This document shows, piece by piece, positions 1 to 6,351 of a stretch of DNA of 7,973 nt. This DNA is from Deltaproteobacteria bacterium (GTDB lineage: Bacteria > Desulfobacterota > DSM-4660 > Desulfatiglandales > HGW-15): the NCBI GenBank assembly GCA_019307805.1, contig JAFDIX010000112.1:1-7973 (forward strand), given 5' to 3'. The notes below the pieces were generated by a model. That model saw only the letters and a program-made list of their open reading frames with translations, had not been told where the DNA came from and made no database searches. The position numbers and the translations under genes were made by a program. Position 1 is the stretch's first letter. The number at the start of each line of letters is the position of its first letter.

Positions 1-1
1 G

Positions 2-70
2 GTTTTAGCGTCAGGCCATCCCCTGCCCGAATCCCATTGGATGGATCTTAACACTGCGATTTTACCATAG
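2..70 (+). CDS. Possible 3' end of an upstream gene (partial)
   Basis: The frame beginning at base 2 is open to a TAG at 68-70, giving 22 residues (ending in Leu-Asn-Thr-Ala-Ile-Leu-Pro). The stop abuts the Shine-Dalgarno (71-76) of the next gene, as expected for an upstream gene of the same operon. By analogy with 2-oxoacid:ferredoxin oxidoreductases, where the alpha subunit gene usually precedes the beta subunit gene, this could be the end of a porA-like gene. Twenty-two residues are too few to recognise the family, and an open frame of this length can arise by chance. The other two frames contain stops at 5-7 and 49-51. Confidence 0.35.
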   Translation, partial: VLASGHPLPESHWMDLNTAILP

Positions 71-82
71 AGAGGAAAGCGT

Positions 83-997
83 ATGAATGCACCACAAATG
101 AAGAATCAAGAAGGACTTTTTGTATCTGGTCACAGGGCCTGCCCTGGTTGCGGGATGGCCATAGCGGTTCGGCATATCTTGGAGACGGCAGGCAGGGATG
201 TCATTGTGGTGACTCCGACCGGCTGTCTGGAGACTATCTCATCCCCCTTTGGGTACTCATGTTGGGGCGTGCCCTGGATTCACCATCTTTTTGAAAACGC
301 GCCTGCCATTGCCACAGGCATTGCGGCCGCGTTAAAGGCCCAGAAGCGTGAAGGCGAGAGGGTTTTGGTGATCGGCGGGGATGGCTCCACCTTTGACATC
401 GGTTTTGGGGCCTTGTCCGGCATGCTCGATCTGGGCGATGATGTGCTTTACATCTGCGCAGACAACGCGGCTTACATGAACACAGGGGGGCAGAGGAGTG
501 GGGCCACGATGACTTATGCAGCAACAACGACCCATCCTTCGGGCAGACAGTCCATGGGAAAGCCCCAGATGAAAAAACCCCTTCCAGCCATTGTGGCGGC
601 CCATGGGGCCCCGTATGTTGCCACGGCCTCCGTGGGGTATCTCAAAGACTTAGGGAAAAAGGTGAAAAAGGCCATGCAGTACCATGGGTCGCGCTACATC
701 CAGATCGATACCACCTGTACCTCAGGGTGGGGATTTCCTGCGGACCGGACCATGGAGGTTGCCCGCCTGGGGGTTAATTGCGGTCTTGTTCCCCTATTTG
801 AGATGGAAGAGGGTGAGGTGACAGGGGTGCGAAAGATCAGGAAAAGGGTGCCTGTGACAGAGTACCTCAAGGCGCAGGGACGGTTCAAGCACCTGGTCAA
901 GGGCGATCGCGGTGAGAATGAGGTGAGAGAACTACAAGCCATTGCGGATCAAAATATCGAAAAATATGGGCTGTTGAGTCGAGCTGAAGAAAAGTAA
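83..997 (+). CDS. porB: 2-oxoacid:ferredoxin oxidoreductase, beta subunit (PorB-like)
   Basis: This is the thiamine-diphosphate and [4Fe-4S] subunit of a pyruvate:ferredoxin oxidoreductase-type enzyme. The enzyme oxidatively decarboxylates a 2-oxoacid to acyl-CoA and CO2 with reduction of ferredoxin in the cytoplasm. The 304-residue length is normal for a separate beta subunit. Cluster ligands are visible as Cys20 and Cys23 (CPGC), Cys48 (TGCLE) and Cys212 (TTCTSGW). The thiamine-diphosphate/Mg motif is GDG at 99-101 followed by DIG and, further on, YMNTGG at 131-136. The ATG at 83 has AGAGGA at 71-76, six bases upstream. The enzyme also needs alpha, gamma and delta subunits. None is complete in this window; the alpha subunit probably lies just upstream. 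The 2-oxoacid used (pyruvate, 2-oxoisovalerate or other) cannot be read from this subunit. Family assignment is very secure; substrate is not. Confidence 0.93.
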   Translation: MNAPQMKNQEGLFVSGHRACPGCGMAIAVRHILETAGRDVIVVTPTGCLETISSPFGYSCWGVPWIHHLFENAPAIATGIAAALKAQKREGERVLVIGGDGSTFDIGFGALSGMLDLGDDVLYICADNAAYMNTGGQRSGATMTYAATTTHPSGRQSMGKPQMKKPLPAIVAAHGAPYVATASVGYLKDLGKKVKKAMQYHGSRYIQIDTTCTSGWGFPADRTMEVARLGVNCGLVPLFEMEEGEVTGVRKIRKRVPVTEYLKAQGRFKHLVKGDRGENEVRELQAIADQNIEKYGLLSRAEEK

Positions 998-1002
998 TTA
1001 GC

Positions 1003-1027
1003 GCCTGAACGAAAACCCTGTTCAGGC
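1003..1027 (+). terminator. Stem-loop between porB and the KduD-like gene (terminator or attenuator candidate)
   Basis: GCCTGAAC at 1003-1010 is perfectly complementary to GTTCAGGC at 1020-1027, with a nine-base loop. It is followed by ACGATTTT, a weak T-run at 1033-1036. The stem is only 8 bp and the T-run is short and displaced, so strong termination is unlikely; partial termination or an RNA-processing site is more plausible. TTCAGGC occurs again at 1039-1045, right before the next ribosome-binding site, so the left arm has two possible partners. Confidence 0.4.
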
Positions 1028-1060
1028 ACGATTTTGGATTCAGGCGGAAAGGGGACCAAA

Positions 1061-1819
1061 ATGATTTTAGAGAAGTTTCAGATCGACGGACAGGTGGCCG
1101 TTGTGACAGGGGGAACCAAAGGTATAGGTAAGGCCATTGCCCAGGCGCTGGCAGAGGCAGGTGCCGACATTGCCGTGGTCAGTCGCACCCCTGACGCTGA
1201 TATTGAGAAAACTGTTTTGGCCCTTAGACGGCGATACATGCACCATGCGGCCGATCTCACCCGGAGAGAACAGACCCGAGAGGTCATACCGGCCATCGTG
1301 GAAAAAATGGGGGATGTGAACATCCTGGTCAACAACGCCGGGATCATCCGGAGATCGTCCGCTGCAGACTATTCTGAAGCCGATTGGGATGCCACAATAG
1401 AGATCGATCTGACCGCCTCGTTTTTACTCTCTCAGGCAGCGGGCCGTGTCATGTTAAAGAAGGGGAGAGGCAAAATCATCAATATCGCATCCATTTTGTC
1501 CTTTCAGGGTGGACTCAACGTGGTGGCCTATGCCTCCTCCAAACATGGTATTATGGGATTGATCAAGGCCCTGGCGAATGATTGGGCAGGCAAGGGGGTC
1601 AACGTCAATGGGATCGCGCCCGGCTTTTTCGCCACCGAATTGACAGAACCCATTCAGAAGGACCCTGAACGTTCCAAATCCATAACCGGCCGTACACCGG
1701 CGGGTCGGTGGGGAAACCCGGAGGATATTGCAGGTGCTGCATTGTTTTTGGCCTCACCGGCTTCCGATTTTCTCCATGGTGTAACCCTGCCGTTGGATGG
1801 AGGCTGGATGGCCTGGTGA
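1061..1819 (+). CDS. Short-chain dehydrogenase/reductase, KduD-like
   Basis: A classical SDR oxidoreductase, 252 residues from this start, interconverting a secondary alcohol and a ketone with NAD(P). The Rossmann motif TGGTKGIG is at 16-23, NNAG at 91-94, the catalytic Ser at 144, and the YxxxK pair at Tyr157/Lys161. Arg42 just after the second strand (SR) hints at NADP(H) preference. The stretches IINIASILSFQGG and PAGRWG, and the C-terminal LDGGW, closely resemble 2-deoxy-D-gluconate 3-dehydrogenase (KduD), as I remember that family; a hydroxyacyl or sugar-acid substrate remains open. The Asn usually found in the catalytic tetrad is Asp116. The ATG at 1061 is chosen because GGAAAGGGG (1046-1054) sits six bases upstream and the length matches KduD. 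An in-frame TTG at 1034 lacks such a site. It lies 63 bases after porB and 38 bases before the next SDR. Confidence 0.87.
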   Translation: MILEKFQIDGQVAVVTGGTKGIGKAIAQALAEAGADIAVVSRTPDADIEKTVLALRRRYMHHAADLTRREQTREVIPAIVEKMGDVNILVNNAGIIRRSSAADYSEADWDATIEIDLTASFLLSQAAGRVMLKKGRGKIINIASILSFQGGLNVVAYASSKHGIMGLIKALANDWAGKGVNVNGIAPGFFATELTEPIQKDPERSKSITGRTPAGRWGNPEDIAGAALFLASPASDFLHGVTLPLDGGWMAW

Positions 1820-1843
1820 GCCGCAAGGAGAACTTACTATACT

Positions 1844-1850
1844 AGGAGGA
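1844..1850 (+). promoter_or_regulatory. Strong Shine-Dalgarno of the second SDR gene
   Basis: AGGAGGA, an almost perfect anti-16S complement, ends seven bases before the ATG at 1858. It fixes that start and predicts efficient translation of the second dehydrogenase. Confidence 0.85.
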
Positions 1851-1857
1851 TTAGAAC

Positions 1858-2607
1858 ATGAGATTTAAAGAGAAGGTGGCCATTATCACAGGTGGCGGTC
1901 AGGGAATGGGGAAAGCGATTGCCGAACAACTGGCATCCGAGGGCGCCTCGGTTGTTATTAGCGATATCAACCCGGAGACGGCTAATGAGGTAGCCCGGAA
2001 AATCGAATCATCTTTCCAAACCAGGGCTTCTTCACGGAAAACGGATGTCAAAAAGAGGGATGATATTTTCGACCTCGTGGAATCCGTTAATAAAGAATTC
2101 GGGAGAATTGACATTCTGGTCAACAATGCCGGCATCTGCTCTCTGACCGGAATCGAAGATCTCTCAGAGGAGGAGTGGGACGAGATGCTTAACATAAACC
2201 TGAGGGGCGTCTTTTTCTGCTCTCAGGCTGTTACGCCGATTATGAAAAAGCAGGGCCATGGGAAAATCCTCAACATGGCATCATTGGCCGGCAAGGTCGG
2301 CGGTGTTGTGGTTGGTGTTCATTATGCCGCTTCAAAGGCAGGCGTCATTTGTCTCACCAAATCCTTTGCCAAGGCGTTGGCACCTTACGGGGTTAATGTC
2401 AACGCCCTTGCCCCCGGACCCATTGATACGGCCATGACCCAGGTCTGGCCCCAGGATATGAGAAAGAATTTTGCGAAGCAAACCCCTCTGGGTCGCTTTG
2501 CCCAGACCGAGGATATTTCCGAGGCGGCCCTTTTCCTGCTTTCAGATGGGGCCAGACACATTACAGGTGAGATATTGGATGTGAATGGAGGCCTGCTGAT
2601 GGATTGA
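1858..2607 (+). CDS. Short-chain dehydrogenase/reductase, FabG-like
   Basis: A 249-residue classical SDR with a complete catalytic set: TGGGQGMG at 11-18, NNAG at 89-92, Asn114 (INLRG), Ser142, Tyr156 and Lys160 (YAASK). Asp36 at the end of the second strand points to NAD(H) rather than NADP(H). The overall look is that of 3-oxoacyl-ACP reductase/3-hydroxyacyl-CoA or polyol dehydrogenases; substrate cannot be assigned from motifs. It lies in the same run as porB, the KduD-like gene and the AbfD homologue, so a role in oxidising a hydroxy intermediate of a catabolic pathway is more likely than fatty acid synthesis (inference). The two adjacent SDRs differ clearly in sequence and in probable cofactor preference, so they are not a recent tandem duplication. 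Confidence 0.88.
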   Translation: MRFKEKVAIITGGGQGMGKAIAEQLASEGASVVISDINPETANEVARKIESSFQTRASSRKTDVKKRDDIFDLVESVNKEFGRIDILVNNAGICSLTGIEDLSEEEWDEMLNINLRGVFFCSQAVTPIMKKQGHGKILNMASLAGKVGGVVVGVHYAASKAGVICLTKSFAKALAPYGVNVNALAPGPIDTAMTQVWPQDMRKNFAKQTPLGRFAQTEDISEAALFLLSDGARHITGEILDVNGGLLMD

Positions 2608-2620
2608 TGTTCGAAACAAT

Positions 2621-2626
2621 TATAAT
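2621..2626 (+). promoter_or_regulatory. Possible internal -10 element upstream of the AbfD homologue
   Basis: An exact TATAAT lies in a short AT-rich gap between the second SDR and the dehydratase gene, about 27 bases before the ATG. I find no convincing -35 hexamer at 16-18 bases upstream, so an internal promoter is only a possibility. Confidence 0.2.
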
Positions 2627-2652
2627 TTCATTTGAAAAAGGAGATTATGGCA

Positions 2653-4179
2653 ATGATGACCGGCAAAGAGTATATCGAGTCATTGCGCGAGCTGAAACCC
2701 GATGTGCATTTTATGGGGGAGAGGATTACCAATGTGGTAGATGAGCCCATGTTCCAGCCGCACATTAACACGGCAGCAATGACTTATGAATTGGCGAATG
2801 ACCCCCGGTACGAAGAGGTAATGACCGCGACTTCCCATTTGACCGGGGAGAAAATTAACCGTTTCACGCATATACACCAGAGCACTGATGACCTGGTCAA
2901 AAAAGTGAGAATGATGCGCCTTTTAGGCCAGAGAACAGGGACCTGTTTTCAACGGTGCGTCGGACTGGACGCCCTGAACGCCATTTATGCAACCAGTTAC
3001 GACATAGATCAGAAAAAGGGGACTGAGTACCATGAGCGCTTTAAGAACTTTCTCAAGCATGTCCAGGAAAAGGACTTGATGTCGGCGGGGGCCATGACAG
3101 ATCCCCGAGGAGACAGAAGCCTGAGACCTAATCAGCAGAAAAATCCGAATATTTACTTGCGCATACATGAGAGAAACGACGAAGGCATTATTGTCAACGG
3201 TGCCAAGGCGCACATAACCGGCGTAATCAACTCCCATGAGATCATCGTCTTGCCTACGCGTGCCATGGGGGAAGAGGACAAAGATTACGCCCTGTCCTTT
3301 GCCGTGCCCGTAGACACCAAGGGTATCAAGTTTGTTTTTGCCCGGCAAACAAATGATACCCGCCGTCTGCAGAGCGTTTTAGATGCCGGCAATCCAAAAT
3401 ACGCCATTGTAGGTGGGGAGGCCATCATCATATTCAAAGACGTCTTCATACCCTGGCAAAGAGTTTTCATGGCCGGGGAATATGAATTTACCGGCCAATT
3501 TGTTGAGACATTTGCAGGACATCATCGTGCCAACTATGGAGGTTGTAAGGTAGGCCTTGCCGATGTGGTCACTGGCGGTGCCCAGTGGGTGGCGGATGCG
3601 CACGGTGTTGCCGGTGCATCGCATATCATTGATAAGCTCACCGAAATGATCGCCATGGCCGAGACGTGCTGGTCCTGTTCCCTGGCATGTTCATACGAAG
3701 GTCACAAAACCCCATCCGGATCATATAACATCAATCCCATGCTGGCCAATGTGACCAAATTGAATATAACCCGGATGGTATACGAGTGGATGCGACTTGC
3801 ACATGACATTGCAGGCGGCAAGATTATCACCCTGCCCGCGGAAAGAGATTTCAATGATCCTGAAGTTGGGGAAACCCTTGCCGAGTATTTCGAGGGGAAA
3901 GAAGGCGTAGATGTCAAGGATATCCTCAAGATGCTCAGGCTTGTTGAGAATATGTCGGTAGGCGCAGGTCTGCCGGAGGCCATGCATGGAGCAGGTTCAC
4001 CAGCAGCACAGAAGATCATGATCGCCCGCCGTAGTGGCATCGAAAAGAAGAGGGAATTTGCCGAGATCATTTCGGGTATAAGAAAAGACGAAAGCTTTGA
4101 AAAGATCGTTGGAAAGTCCGAAGAGGAATACTGGCAAGAGACAAAGGAGAAAATCAAATCTAAGAGGGCAATAACTTAA
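2653..4179 (+). CDS. abfD: 4-hydroxybutyryl-CoA dehydratase / vinylacetyl-CoA delta-isomerase family protein
   Basis: A homotetrameric FAD and [4Fe-4S] enzyme of the HpaB-like flavoprotein superfamily that dehydrates 4-hydroxybutyryl-CoA to crotonyl-CoA through a ketyl-radical mechanism and also isomerises vinylacetyl-CoA. The cluster ligands known from Clostridium aminobutyricum AbfD (Cys99, Cys103, His292, Cys299) correspond here to Cys98 and Cys102 (CFQRC), and His291 and Cys298 (HRANYGGC), with identical spacing. Other active-site residues recalled from that enzyme (Thr190, Glu257, Tyr296, Lys300) also align at a constant offset of one. The protein is 508 residues from this start, close to the roughly 490 of AbfD, with a Lys-rich C-terminal tail. 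AGGAG at 2639-2643 is nine bases before the ATG at 2653. An in-frame TTG at 2632 lies before that site and is unlikely. Family and cofactor binding are strongly supported; the physiological substrate is inferred. Confidence 0.9.
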   Translation: MMTGKEYIESLRELKPDVHFMGERITNVVDEPMFQPHINTAAMTYELANDPRYEEVMTATSHLTGEKINRFTHIHQSTDDLVKKVRMMRLLGQRTGTCFQRCVGLDALNAIYATSYDIDQKKGTEYHERFKNFLKHVQEKDLMSAGAMTDPRGDRSLRPNQQKNPNIYLRIHERNDEGIIVNGAKAHITGVINSHEIIVLPTRAMGEEDKDYALSFAVPVDTKGIKFVFARQTNDTRRLQSVLDAGNPKYAIVGGEAIIIFKDVFIPWQRVFMAGEYEFTGQFVETFAGHHRANYGGCKVGLADVVTGGAQWVADAHGVAGASHIIDKLTEMIAMAETCWSCSLACSYEGHKTPSGSYNINPMLANVTKLNITRMVYEWMRLAHDIAGGKIITLPAERDFNDPEVGETLAEYFEGKEGVDVKDILKMLRLVENMSVGAGLPEAMHGAGSPAAQKIMIARRSGIEKKREFAEIISGIRKDESFEKIVGKSEEEYWQETKEKIKSKRAIT

Positions 4180-4187
4180 TAGTATAA

Positions 4188-5057
4188 ATGGCGGACCGGG
4201 TACTCCATATCCTACTCAAATACTGCGGAGGATGCAACCCTGAAATAGACCGCGGTGCCATAGTGAAACGCTTGGAGGGACTTATCAGGAGGGAAGGTTT
4301 AGAAGTACAGTTTACCCCCACTGTTGAAAAAGCCGATCTTCTCTTATTGATAAACGGATGTCCCCATGCCTGCATAGAAGAAAAGTATATAGATAGTGTA
4401 AAATCAGTTCCTTTCGTCTCAGTGCAAGGGGCAGGGCTTGATCGTCGGCCTGTGCTTGAAGAGGAACTGCCGCAGTTTGTCTGGGAAAAAATCAAGGAGG
4501 GTATGTTAATGGATGCACATGATCAGGATTATCAACAAATGATTGAGAAGGCGGCCCAATTGGGATACCAGTATGAAATTGATTATTTTGGCTGTAGCCA
4601 GTCTACCCTTGCCGCTCTGATGGAGGCCTTTGGTATGGGAGGGCGGGACATTCTTCGCGCCTCCACGGCCTTTGCCGGTGGCGTAGCTCGAAGGGGTAAT
4701 GTATGTGGAGCGCTTTCCGGAGGGCTGATAATGATTGGCTTTCTCGCTGGAAGGGATGACTTAGAGATGCTGGAACAATACCAGCGGGGAATGGGGTTTG
4801 CGGACAGGCTTTGCAAGAGATTTGAAGAAGAGTATGGGACATTGATCTGCAGGGAGATCCAGAAAATCAAGCTTGGAAGGACGTTCGACCTACAGAAAGA
4901 GCAAGAGAGAGAGGCGCTTCATACGATCATGGCGAGTAATCCTGATGCTTGCCAGGCGGTGACCCGTGACGCATCCCGATGGACGGCGGAGATCGTGGTC
5001 GAAATACTTAAACAGGGGACACCCCTGGCAAGGATGTTAGCACAGGGAAATAAATAA
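4188..5057 (+). CDS. Two-domain cysteine-rich redox protein with C-terminal C_GCAxxG_C_C domain
   Basis: A 289-residue cytosolic protein made of two parts. Residues 1-105 carry CGGC (Cys13, Cys16) and CPHAC (Cys58, Cys62) on an apparent beta-alpha-beta pattern that resembles thioredoxin-like [2Fe-2S] ferredoxins, although the first cysteine spacing differs. I do not recognise this part with certainty. Residues 108-289 resemble the putative redox-active C_GCAxxG_C_C family: Cys136 (GCSQS), Cys173 (NVCGALSGG), Cys209, Cys221 (ICREI) and Cys255. There is no signal peptide or membrane segment. The ATG at 4188 is eight bases after the dehydratase stop and has only a distant AAGAGGG (4162-4168), so its translation may depend on coupling. 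A second, much stronger start signal lies at the domain boundary (ATG 4509). A role in electron supply or cluster maintenance for the neighbouring dehydratase is plausible but unproven. Confidence 0.75.
   Translation: MADRVLHILLKYCGGCNPEIDRGAIVKRLEGLIRREGLEVQFTPTVEKADLLLLINGCPHACIEEKYIDSVKSVPFVSVQGAGLDRRPVLEEELPQFVWEKIKEGMLMDAHDQDYQQMIEKAAQLGYQYEIDYFGCSQSTLAALMEAFGMGGRDILRASTAFAGGVARRGNVCGALSGGLIMIGFLAGRDDLEMLEQYQRGMGFADRLCKRFEEEYGTLICREIQKIKLGRTFDLQKEQEREALHTIMASNPDACQAVTRDASRWTAEIVVEILKQGTPLARMLAQGNK
4494..4511 (+). promoter_or_regulatory. Internal ribosome-binding site and alternative start at the domain boundary
   Basis: AAGGAGGG at 4494-4501 stands seven bases before an in-frame ATG at 4509 (Met108 of the long product). 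Translation from here would give a 182-residue protein holding only the C_GCAxxG_C_C part, which is about the length I recall for stand-alone members of that family. This site is far stronger than the one before the ATG at 4188, so the short product may be the main or an additional one. Confidence 0.6.
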
Positions 5058-5067
5058 GGTTCCTCTC

Positions 5068-6321
5068 TCACATCATCTCCAATGCACATGCCATGGACAC
5101 GCCACCGCCCCCACAAAGGGTTGCCAGCCCAAGGCTTTTGGCCCTATGTTTCATGGCATAGAGTAGAGTGACCATAATGCGGCATCCCGTTGATCCTACA
5201 GGGTGACCCAGACCAATACCGGAACCATTTACATTGGTGATCTCCCTGTTAAGCCCCAGTTCTTTTTCGACGCCTAAGTACTGTGCGGCAAATGCTTCAT
5301 TGACCTCGATCAGTTCAAAGTCCTCCAGTTTCAATTTAGAATTCCTGGCCAGAAGGCCCCGGACTGCCGGAACAGGGCTTAGGCCCATCACCGAGGGGTG
5401 GCACGCCCCCCGGCCGGTGGCCCTGATTTTGGCCATGGGATTGACCCCCAACTCTCTGGCCTTATCGGCTGACATGATAACCATCCCGCTGGATCCATCA
5501 TTGATACCGGAGGAATTTCCCGCAGTCACTTTGCCGGTCTTGGGAACAAAGGCGGGTGGGAGTTTGGCCAGTTGATCCATGGTGAGCCCGGGTCGAAAGT
5601 GCTCGTCCTTATCAAATATAATGGGCGGTTTCCCCCTTTTTTGAGGAACCTCAACAGGAACAATCTCATCTTTGAAATCGCCCTCTAAGGTTGCCCTCTC
5701 TACATTATTTTGGCTTCGCAGCGCAATCTCATCCATCTCCTCTCGGCTGATGTTGTGCAACTGGGCCACGAATTCTGCCGTATGTCCCATGATGTAAGGT
5801 TTGCCCTTGAAAAGATCCAATGGCATCCCATGCTTGACTGGTCCGTCCTCAGGGTGGGGGATGAGGTGGGAACCGCAATGGAGGGAATGGATCAATACAT
5901 CCACAAAAGCCTGATCCTGGAGTTTGCATCCCCATCTGGCACCCGGCACCGAATAGGGAACCCCAGACATATGTTCCGTGCCCCCGGCCAGGATAATATC
6001 AGCCATGCCTGCCTGGATCATGGCCATTCCTGAAATAACCGCTTCCATTGCAGAGGTGCAGACCCTGTTTATGGTGACAGCGGTGACTTTGTCCGGTATG
6101 CCCGCCATCAGGGCCGCAACACGGGCCACATTAAGTGCATCTGCCGGTTCAATGCAGCAACCATAGCGAACATCATCAATCATGTCCGGCTCAATTCCGG
6201 CACGCCCTATCGCCTCTTTCATGGTGACACTCGCAATATTTACAGCGTTCATGTCCCTGAGGGTTCCACCAAAGGCCCCAATAGCCGTGCGACATGCGGA
6301 AACAATAACGACCTCTTTCAT
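5068..6321 (-). CDS. Acetyl-CoA acetyltransferase (thiolase)
   Basis: A thiolase that condenses two acetyl-CoA to acetoacetyl-CoA or cleaves 3-oxoacyl-CoA with CoA. Cys88 (NRVCTS) is the acyl-carrying nucleophile. GNSSGINDGS (268-277), NEAFA (341-345), His373 (GLGHPVGSTG) and Cys403 (LCGGGG) complete the active site. At 417 residues it is about 25 longer than typical thiolases; the extra residues fall around 143-178, between the PGARWG motif and MGHTAE. The motif after the nucleophile reads TSAMEAV rather than the common GSGLKAV. The ATG at 6321 has GGAGG (6333-6329) seven bases upstream; the GTG at 6324 is too close to it. It follows the DUF3108 gene by 25 bases on the same strand and converges on the cysteine-rich gene with only 10 bases between stops. 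Substrate chain length is not determinable; a link to the dehydratase pathway via crotonyl-CoA and acetoacetyl-CoA is inferred. Confidence 0.92.
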   Translation of the reverse strand: MKEVVIVSACRTAIGAFGGTLRDMNAVNIASVTMKEAIGRAGIEPDMIDDVRYGCCIEPADALNVARVAALMAGIPDKVTAVTINRVCTSAMEAVISGMAMIQAGMADIILAGGTEHMSGVPYSVPGARWGCKLQDQAFVDVLIHSLHCGSHLIPHPEDGPVKHGMPLDLFKGKPYIMGHTAEFVAQLHNISREEMDEIALRSQNNVERATLEGDFKDEIVPVEVPQKRGKPPIIFDKDEHFRPGLTMDQLAKLPPAFVPKTGKVTAGNSSGINDGSSGMVIMSADKARELGVNPMAKIRATGRGACHPSVMGLSPVPAVRGLLARNSKLKLEDFELIEVNEAFAAQYLGVEKELGLNREITNVNGSGIGLGHPVGSTGCRIMVTLLYAMKHRAKSLGLATLCGGGGVSMACALEMM

Positions 6322-6337
6322 CACAATACCTCCATTG

Positions 6338-6351
6338 AATAATTAATTATT
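6338..6351. repeat. 14-bp AT-only palindrome at the DUF3108-thiolase junction
   Basis: AATAATTAATTATT reads identically on both strands and covers the stop codon of the DUF3108 gene and the start of the gap before the thiolase Shine-Dalgarno. It could be an operator or simply low-complexity sequence; no promoter hexamers are clearly associated. Confidence 0.35.

Noticed and set aside
1034..1060. TTG start nine codons upstream for the KduD-like gene
   Set aside because: The good Shine-Dalgarno (1046-1054) lies downstream of this TTG and points to the ATG at 1061, which also gives the usual family length.
2632..2652. TTG start for the AbfD homologue
   Set aside because: The ribosome-binding site (2639-2643) is inside this extension, and the constant residue offset to known AbfD supports the ATG at 2653.
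3702..4157. 151-codon minus-strand open frame opposite the AbfD homologue
   Set aside because: It lies wholly within a strongly supported gene on the other strand, has no recognisable motifs and is explained by third-position composition; the same applies to the other frames overlapping the six main genes.
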